DNA of 64,000 nt. Origin: Quercus robur. Lineage: Eukaryota > Streptophyta > Magnoliopsida > Fagales > Fagaceae. The stretch covers positions 52,751,406 to 52,815,405 of the forward strand of contig NC_065542.1 in the NCBI RefSeq assembly GCF_932294415.1. Reading direction: 5' to 3'. The notes beneath the pieces were generated by a model. It worked only from the letters and a program-made list of their open reading frames with translations. It did no database searches and was not told the DNA's origin. Shown one piece after another: positions 57,028 through 64,000 of this stretch; position 1 is the first letter of the stretch, and every line of letters begins with the position of its first letter. The translations under genes were made by a program, and so were the position numbers.

Positions 57028-59040
57028 TTGTCTTTTCTGTTTGTCCTTTACTTTAATTCTTTCTATCTAAAGAACAACTCTCCTTGCTTGATTTCTTATC
57101 TGCTTTTGATATCATGTTTTCATGCATATGCATTTTTCTTTCATGCTTTCATGTTGTTTGTTTGTTTTTGTTTGGTTGTTTATTTTTTTATTTTTTTTAA
57201 TTAAAAAAATTTTAAAACATTAGAAAAATACAAAAACAATGTGTGTTTTGTATACATTGGTACTTGTATACCTTGGATGGCCATTGAAACAAAGTTTTCT
57301 AAACTTTGTATCTTTTGTAATTTAAATGAGCATCTCTATGCACAACTAAGTAAGTGAACTTTGCGGCTTGTGTTTGTGATAAGTAAGATTAAGTAATCTC
57401 TTGTACTTAACACTCGTATCACTCTTTTTGATGGGAAGGATTAGAAAATCCTAAGAGAAAAGCATAAATAACTATCTCACCACTGTTACCCACCAATCAT
57501 AAAATGACTTCTGTATGCTTCGACATAGTAAAAGTGCAATGTCAAAAACTTAACATAATTGGGTATTTCTTTTCTCTCTCTTATATGCCCATGCATGATA
57601 TGCTAAACAAAAGAAAATATGCAAAGAAAAATATAAGCAAAAAAAAATCAAAATGCTTTATATATGATTGCAAGCGTGTCTTCTAGGAGATGTGGGAGTT
57701 ATAGGATGTATCTCAAAGGTAATAGTCCCTATCAAGCAGTTATGATTGTGTGTGAGTTAAAGTGTTTTTCTCATCTCTCAAATCATCATAACATGTAGAC
57801 ACTTATGCAATCTTGCAAAGTTTTTCACGCACAACACACAATATTCTTTTGCTACTTTTGATACATGCGCAAATGCAATGTGATTTGGCCATCACAAGGA
57901 ATACATGTGTTAATGTATACTCACTAAACTGTCTTGACTTGTTTTTGAAATATAAAATTGGTTAACCTTGTTTAGTGTGTGTCTGTTTTGGATCTAAATG
58001 CTTGTCATTTTTCTTGTTGAGTGATGATTTTGAGAGCTTATAATGTTGATTGGATCTTTGATTGAGTAGCGTGCTTAATTCCATTTATTTTTGTATTTTT
58101 CTCTTCTTTGAAAAACTATTTTTGTACATCTTAATAGCTTCTTGATACATCTCAACAGATTGCTATCTATCGAGCCTCTCTTTCTTCTTGTCTCAACAGA
58201 AATTAACGCAATCTCGATCCATCGAGCTTTTTGGACTTTGTCTCAATAGCTTTTCGATAGATTCTTGATCCATTGAAAAAATTTCTATCTGCTCAATAAA
58301 TTCTCGATAGCTGTTCGATCCATCGAGGTTGGCTTCTGCTCGATAGCTGCTCGATAACTTCTCGATCTATCAAGATCCTCTTGCATGCATTGTTTTTTAC
58401 ATGTTTTGCATCTTTCTTTTATCGTGTCATCCATAACATCTTGTTTCATTACATTCATGCATTTATATGGATTCCTTGTGCCCCCTTAATCATCTTTGAT
58501 CATCTTTATGTTTCTTAGGAGAAGTTTTATAGCTTCTTGTACCCTTTGTCAATCATGACAAAAAGGGGGAGAAAATGTGGCTTCTTTTTATGAGATTCTA
58601 TATGTTAGGGGGAGAAATACATGCCCTTATGAGCGGGAGCTATGTTTCAACTTGTTAAGGGGAGTGTTTACCTCCTTGTACATCGGTTTTGTGACCATGT
58701 TTACATACATTGTGTTTATCTTTGATATATATATATATGATGATGTATTTATTCTTCACCTATCTCTCCATGTGTTGTTTCTTTTCTCTCTTTATACACA
58801 TGTTTCTACATGTTTGCAATCTTTTATTTCTGTTTCACACTAAGATGTCTTGATGAGTTTTGTTTAAAGTGTTTCAGAAAGACAGGTTGTCAAAGTGCCC
58901 ATGCCATGAACTCTCTTCTTGCAAAGTTTTTCAAGAGTTTGTGTTAGGATAGATTTTATTGTATTCAACAATTTAGTATGAGCTGAGTGATTTAAGACTT
59001 CTCTCATATTTCATTTGTTTGTTGTGGTTTTGTCACTGAT
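57028..59040 (+). other. Non-coding spacer and 3' untranslated region of the gag-only element
   Basis: It corresponds, in opposite orientation, to 41,099-42,719. A TCGATAG / CTCGATC word cluster lies at 58,140-58,380. At 58,540-58,580 the spacer runs directly into the sequence that follows ORF2 in other copies (CCTTTGTCAATCATGAC), so ORF2 is cleanly absent here. Confidence 0.7.
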
Positions 59041-59056
59041 TGCCAAAGGGAGAGAT
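59041..59056 (+). other. Polypurine tract of the gag-only element
   Basis: TGCCAAAGGGAGAGAT directly before the 3' LTR; primes plus-strand DNA synthesis in LTR elements. Confidence 0.85.
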
Positions 59057-60001
59057 TGTTAAGGACATATTTTATGTAATTGGCTAATCCTTTGACAAAA
59101 TGCACTTTACTTGTAATTGGGTAGATCTAGGATGTGTTTAATACTTCAAGAAACATGTTGTTCAAACCTAGTATTAAAGCCATGAAGATTGGACCAAAAA
59201 AAAAGTGAAGAAAAGCTATTCATTAAAACTGGATAGATTCTCGACAGCTGCTTAACAGATAAATCTATCAAGGACTTGATAGATAGCTCAACAACTATAT
59301 CTATCGAGAATTACAAAATTCAGATTTCTAGATTTGATTTTCGGCCCATGCTGACATGTATGTGTTTCTTTTCTCACAACCCTAGGCATATATAAGGGTT
59401 ATTTTAAAGGCCGTCACATAAGAAAATACAAGGAGAACACATGCAAAAAGTGACCAAGTGCCTTACTCTCTCTGAAAGAAGCTACTGCATCTTTGTGCCT
59501 TAGGGTTTTGTAACCAAGTGCTTCTTGATCTTCATTGTTGATGAAGTGAAGAATGTTGTAGCCAATATCTTCTTTAAGTTGGTGAGTTAATCACGTACTG
59601 GGAACCGTGCATCTTTGGTTAGTCACGTACTGGGATCCATGCAAAAAGGGTGGCGTTCATATATTGAAGAGTTCAGAGGTTCTGAAGCGGTTGAAGGTTT
59701 CTACTGTAAGTTCATCTATAAGGATTGTTGAGTCTAGGGACAAAGGTTTTGTACTATATCTGAAACTTCTCTTTACTATAGTGGATTGCTTTTCGGGAAG
59801 GTTTTCCCCTAGGTTTTTTACTGTGAAACTAGTTTTTTTCATTGGTTTTCCTTAGTCATCATATCTTGTCTTATTTAATTTTTCGTTGTGCATGATATTG
59901 ATGTTTGTTTGTTTTAACAAGGTTCAGTCATAATAAATCTAATTAACAACTTGGGATTAAAACTTGTTAATTCTATCAACCGGAGTCTAAATTTCTCATC
60001 A
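59057..60001 (+). repeat. 3' LTR of the gag-only element
   Basis: It starts TGTTAAGGACATATTTT and ends TTTCTCATCA. Compared with the 5' LTR it has an extra roughly 33-bp partial duplication of GTCACGTACTGGGA (59,590-59,642) and lacks a few bases before TTTCTTTTCTC. Confidence 0.93.
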
Positions 60002-60006
60002 AATAT

Positions 60007-60076
60007 GATGCTAAAGAGAATTAGGCACTTATGAAGATAATGGAGAACCTCTTCAATTTCGCTAAAATGCTAATTG

Positions 60077-60121
<45 letters not shown>

Positions 60122-61391
60122 GGGGGTAGCATACCATGGTAAACTTATGTTTGGAAAATTTTATTTTTCTTAGCCACACCTTAGAAATGATGACCAGATT
60201 GAGTTATGAAGCATTGCCCATTGCTGCATGGGCTGAGGTGGTGCCGTGACATTGGATTCACACGGGTGCCCAGGGAATGTGAAGATTTTTCTCTGCTAAA
60301 GTTAATAACCAGTGGGGAAAAGTGTTAATTCGTCTGAGGTGGGGCTATTATTATTAGACCATATCCATTTCATATCACTATCATCATTTGTTTTTCAACA
60401 TATCTCTCTCACTTGTGAATAAAAGTTGTGATAGAGCTTCCGGTGAGAGTGTCCTCATTTTATCCCATCTAGTGTATTGGAAGATTAAGATTATCGAGCA
60501 AAAATAAAGATCATCTAGAATTTACACACCTATTGCACACTTACAAAAGGAAAAAGTTTGTTCTAAACATGTTCGGAGTTTTGGACTTCAACTTTCAATA
60601 GAAAGTTGATATTTGTCTTTATCATATGCATAAACATGACTTAATTAACCAAATTTAATACAACCAATCAGGTGAATCATGTGCATTGCATATGATGAAA
60701 TGCGTGTCATCTTCGTATTGGAAGTTGAAATCTAAGGCTCCAAACATATTTGCAGGCAAATCTTTTTTCATATAAAATTAAGATTATTTGGAGTTCTTAT
60801 GCAGTAATTAAGTTAATAAATTAGAACAAATATATATATATATATATATATATTTTTAAAATACATTTCAAATCAGTACATGTAACAAAGTGAAGGAAAA
60901 ATAAGGTTTTGATATCATTGAAAGTTGAAACATAAAAATAAAAACTAAAAAAAATTTATTAAAAAAAAAGGAAGAAGAAGCCATAAATTAGAAGAAAACA
61001 ATTGGGGTATTTCATACGTAAAAAAGAATTAAAAAGAAAAAGAAAAAAAAATTGGAATAAATTATTCATTTTTTTTTTTGTTTATCCAAAGAATTTGAAA
61101 CAAATAGAGATAAAGTAGTTGGTAACAACAATTATATTGTTGTTTTCATCTAAAATTTACTACAAAGAAATGATAACGCAAATCTCAAAGGCTCCTTTTG
61201 CATTTTGGCCTAAACAAAAACATGAACGTAATAATGAGATACATGAAAAGTTTTACAATTATTTTTCTTTTTAAATTATCAATATTTGCAAAACTATAAC
61301 ACTTAATATGTCATAACTAAAATTTCAATTGAAGTGAAAGTGGAAATGTAATTCTCTCTCTAAGTCTTTTCTATTTGATTAAGAGAAGACA
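60007..61391. other. Gene-free AT-rich stretch with microsatellites
   Basis: (AT)n blocks lie at about 60,078-60,120 and 60,830-60,852, and A-rich tracts at 60,940-61,050. No exon-like segment seen. Confidence 0.6.
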
Positions 61392-61539
61392 TTCCGTCCG
61401 GCTGGGGTGTAAAACCCCCACTTTACACCACCCAATAAAAATATGTCAAATTAGTAGCTTCTCCATGGGATTGGACATTTGAGGTTGGCGTCTGTGGTGT
61501 TGTTCTCAATTGCAGCTTTTCCATGGGATCTAAAAATGG

Positions 61540-61573
<34 letters not shown>

Positions 61574-61716
61574 TTTTTTAAAGAATTTTTTGAAATTGGC
61601 TTTTAAGGATTTACTATGTGTAACATGTGTATTTTATTGTTAAGTGTAATGCTTATGTGGTGTGTTTCTATTGGATGGAGTAAAGTGGGGGTTTTACACC
61701 CTATCTGGACCAAACG
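61392..61716. mobile_element. TIR MITE, about 325 bp
   Basis: The left end GGGGTGTAAAACCCCCACTT is matched by AAGTGGGGGTTTTACACCCT (reverse complement) at the right; the arms pair over about 45 bp, including CACCCAATA / CTATTGGATG. The interior has a (TTTA)n run near 61,560 and no ORF. The target duplication is unclear. Confidence 0.75.
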
Positions 61717-61967
61717 TATTCTCTTTGATTAATATTTTTTTAATAGTTAATGCCATATGCCAAATTATAGCATCACTTAATATAATGAAACCTTCCAATA
61801 AACTAAGCACGTGCCTTGCTTGTGTCACCAATACTAATCATAAGAAAGAAGCATAGTTTATAAACTAACCACAATCTCTTATTGAATAGTGTAAAACATA
61901 AGTTTTACACCTCATTCTTATCAAATTCAGACTCTTATTAAAAACAAGCATAGTTTATTTTTGTCTA

Positions 61968-62600
61968 TCATTGATAGAGTTCCCGAGCAAGGTGTGGAGT
62001 GGGAAGAACTTCAAGGGGAGTTGCCTTGGGTAAGGAAATGCCTAAGCCTTCAGTCATGTCAATTGGCATATTAAATGGTATCATGAACTCAAATCCCTAA
62101 AGAAATCGAGCTAGTGTCAAGGGAGATACTTGCAAGGCAAATGTGTAACCTGGGCAAGATCGTCTACCAAACCCAAATGTTACGAACTCAAAATGTTGCC
62201 CTGAAGCATCTATATTTGCATGTTTTATGAGGAACCTCTCTAGCAAGAACCTATCTGGGTCATCCCAAACCCTTGGATCTCGATAACTTCCACAAATTGA
62301 CAAAAACATGAGTACCATTTGGAACATAATAGCCACAAACATGACAATCCTCCATGGCTTCATGTGGAGCTGATAGGGGACCTGGTGGGTACAAGTGCAA
62401 GGTTTCCTTCACTATCGCTTGTAGGTAAACTAGATCTTTGATATCTTGGTCATCCACCTATCTCTCTATACCAACCTTGAGATCAAGCTCTTCCTAGGCC
62501 TGCTTCAATGCATGCTTGTTGTTCAATAATATAGACAAGAGCCATGTTAAGTGAAAAGATGTAGTTTCGAAGCCGGCCAACATGAGATTCTACATGAAAT
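61968..62600 (-). pseudogene. Cytochrome P450, CYP82-like, C-terminal fragment
   Basis: CYP82 enzymes are membrane-bound monooxygenases of specialised metabolism. The minus strand keeps the I-helix region (LMLAGFETTS), DIKDLVYLQAIVKETLHLYP, a PERF-like region (FLLERFLIKHANI), the heme loop FGFGRRSCPG with its Cys, and the end DMTEGLGISLPKATPLEVL...ELYQ with a TGA. Damage: TAG replaces Gln in HALKQA-stop-EELD, in GIER-stop-VDD and in ARFL-stop-GFEF; the K-helix ExxR Arg is His (ETLH); two bases are missing near 62,281; and a further stop lies near 62,593, beyond which nothing is recognisable. The N-terminal two thirds of the protein are absent. Confidence 0.88.
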
Positions 62601-62722
62601 TGAGACCACACTTAAAAAAGCAGAGTTTCTTTAAACTTTAAACTGTTCTCCCCCTTAAGATAGGCTCCCCCTCAAGAGCTACTCCATACTACTCCTCCTT
62701 TTTTACTGGAATGACCAAAGGG

Positions 62723-63781
62723 CTAAGGTTGGTTTGTGAAGCTATCAAACTTGGCTGTAAGCAAGTTGATTTGGTCTTGAATGGTGGTCAGCCTGTTGGA
62801 GTGCTTAGTTTGGACTTCCCTTAAGCCATCAATCCTCTCAAGGATGATCTAAAAAGCATCTAGAGGCACTGATGAAGACGATGAGGCTTTGCTCCTTCCT
62901 CTACCACAACCTCTTTGTGAAGAAGATGGTTGTCCTTCCGCTTCAGTCTCGGTGTCCATAGGATGTTCTTGTCTAGGATCATCTGCTTCCTCATCACTTG
63001 GAATACGAACTTTGCTCCTTAGGATTGTTTAAACGTTGGTAGCAGAAGGTACACTCATGAGGCTTATGTCCTGTGGAGTCTCTACACCTTTTTCATGGAG
63101 GAACCTCATGATTAGACTAGGGAGAACAAGCATTGGCCTTGAGGTTGTCCTTGTTTCTTTGGCAATGATGGAGAATACATGAGCACCAATGTCAATGTAA
63201 GTTATCTCCTGAAGTTCCATGAGGAAGATGGCTCTAGCATTGTTGATGGTGGTCATCTTCCTTACTGGATGGAGGTTGAACAACATGATGTAGGTAAGGC
63301 ATCTCAAATTCGGGGGGAAAGTGGTTGTGTTGAGGGATTTCCCTTCCCTAGCACCACAAATATGGGATTGAGCCGTCTCTATAGAGAGCATCCTGTTCTT
63401 GAAGAGAGTGAAGACTTCATGATCTAAGTCTCCATGTCCAAGAACATCATCAATGTCCCCTACTTCAGGAGTGAATTCATTGCCTCTAACCCAACAATCG
63501 ACGTAATCATTTCTGTGTATGGCATTGGCATAGAATTCCCTAATTAGTGGTTCACAAACCCCGAGAAGATTACCAAGCAGCTTTTCCTAACCTCTTTTTG
63601 CAAAACAGCTTGGGATGAAGTAGTCCTTGAGATCAACAAGATCCACAAATTGCTCCTAAATAATTTGAGCCTTCTCAAAGTGCTGGTTGTATCGCTTAAA
63701 GTGTTGGGTGGAGTGAAATCAAGTCGCATCCATGTGTTTCCTCTTGTCACCACGCTGAGCAGTGGTTTTTCCTCTTGCCAT
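62723..63781 (-). pseudogene. ORF2 ('putative plant transposon protein' type), best preserved copy
   Basis: The ATG at 63,781 gives MARGKTTAQRGDKRKHMDAT. One frame of 353 codons then runs to TAG at 62,723 without frameshift: FVDLVDLKDYFIPSCF, EPLIREFYANAIHRNDYVDC, WVRGNEFTPEVGD, a middle region ending RFLHEKGVETPQDISLMSV, a Gly/Arg/Ser stretch (SSSQRGCGRGRSKASSSSS) and a short coiled-coil end (ERIDGLREVQTKHSNRLTTI). Five in-frame stops interrupt it (after DAT, QII, KRG, ATNV and DAF), each explained by one C-to-T or G-to-A change. The family's function is unknown. The rest of the element lies outside the window. Confidence 0.75.
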
Positions 63782-64000
63782 CTACAAAACAAAGCAACAA
63801 ATAACACAAAATAGAGCACAAAATCCGGTAATAAACTTGATTAGTAACCAGTACCAAAGCAATAAACTTTGAATTGAAACCCTAAAAACTGAATTTAAAG
63901 AGTAATTCAAAAAGAATTGACATGTGAGGATGTGAATCATCAAAACATGATAGAATCATGGCATTAAACACTCAACATGTCAAAAAGTGTGTGTGTGTGT
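63782..64000. other. Flank upstream of ORF2, ending in (GT)n
   Basis: AT-rich leader-like DNA of the same minus-strand element; it ends in a GTGTGT run cut by the window edge. No gene seen. Confidence 0.5.

Larger units (their letters stand above)
53628..60001 (+). mobile_element. Complete gag-only LTR retrotransposon (TR-GAG-like), 6,374 bp, target duplication AATAT
   Basis: Order: 5' LTR (53,628-54,558), primer-binding site, gag (54,627-57,027, broken), non-coding spacer, polypurine tract (59,041-59,056) and 3' LTR (59,057-60,001). Perfect AATAT flanks at 53,623-53,627 and 60,002-60,006 prove a single insertion unit. No protease, integrase, RT, RNase H or ORF2 is present, so a helper element must supply these. 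By eye the two LTRs are about 90 percent alike, mostly differing by transitions, so it is not young. It fits the described class of terminal-repeat retrotransposons with a GAG domain. Confidence 0.93.

Overview
The window looks like nuclear DNA from a woody eudicot. Genes carry many introns with GT-AG (and one GC-AG) boundaries, and intergenic DNA is AT-rich and packed with LTR retrotransposons, MITEs, a CACTA element, LINE/SINE debris and microsatellites. The Gag and 'putative plant transposon protein' ORFs resemble families I associate with Fagaceae (oak/chestnut), but the sequence alone does not prove the family.

Layout. 1-7.9 kb: gene-free, with tandem duplications, small inverted-repeat elements, one tRNA-derived SINE and microsatellites. 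7.98-13.63 kb (minus): the only gene that looks intact, a seven-exon cytosolic-type histidyl-tRNA synthetase whose exons join into 878 in-frame codons, with a TATA box and pyrimidine-rich leader at 13.63-13.98 kb. 14.0-16.3 kb (plus): a decayed fragment of plastid-type NAD kinase 2, flanked on both sides by copies of the HisRS promoter segment. 19.3-20.2 kb: solo LTR. 21.9-27.0 kb (minus): a broken phosphomevalonate kinase lacking its first and last exons, with a LINE tail and a solo LTR in its large intron. 28.6-29.4 kb: solo LTR. 29.9-31.5 kb: non-autonomous CACTA element.

31.5-60.0 kb is a nested cluster of related LTR elements on both strands. They encode a Copia-type Gag (with two zinc knuckles) and, in several copies, a second ORF of the 'putative plant transposon protein' type where pol is expected. 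No protease, integrase or reverse transcriptase of their own is visible; the only RT/RNase H is a separate Copia fragment fused into one ORF2. Boundaries can be read directly: a complete element at 53,628-60,001 (target duplication AATAT), solo LTRs with target duplications, a solo LTR inserted backwards into a gag, two minus-strand elements sharing one LTR, and an 895-bp block present twice that carries a unique insertion junction.

60-64 kb: AT-rich DNA, a TIR MITE, a CYP82-like P450 pseudogene, and a further ORF2 copy kept in one frame but interrupted by stops.

Themes. Host genes do not form a pathway here: HisRS is a housekeeping gene, and the other three (NADK2, PMK, P450) are relics. 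Most premature stops that can be compared with family sequence are C-to-T or G-to-A changes (CAG to TAG, CGA to TGA, TGG to TGA/TAG), as expected from long-term cytosine methylation and deamination. No tRNA, rRNA or CRISPR feature was found.
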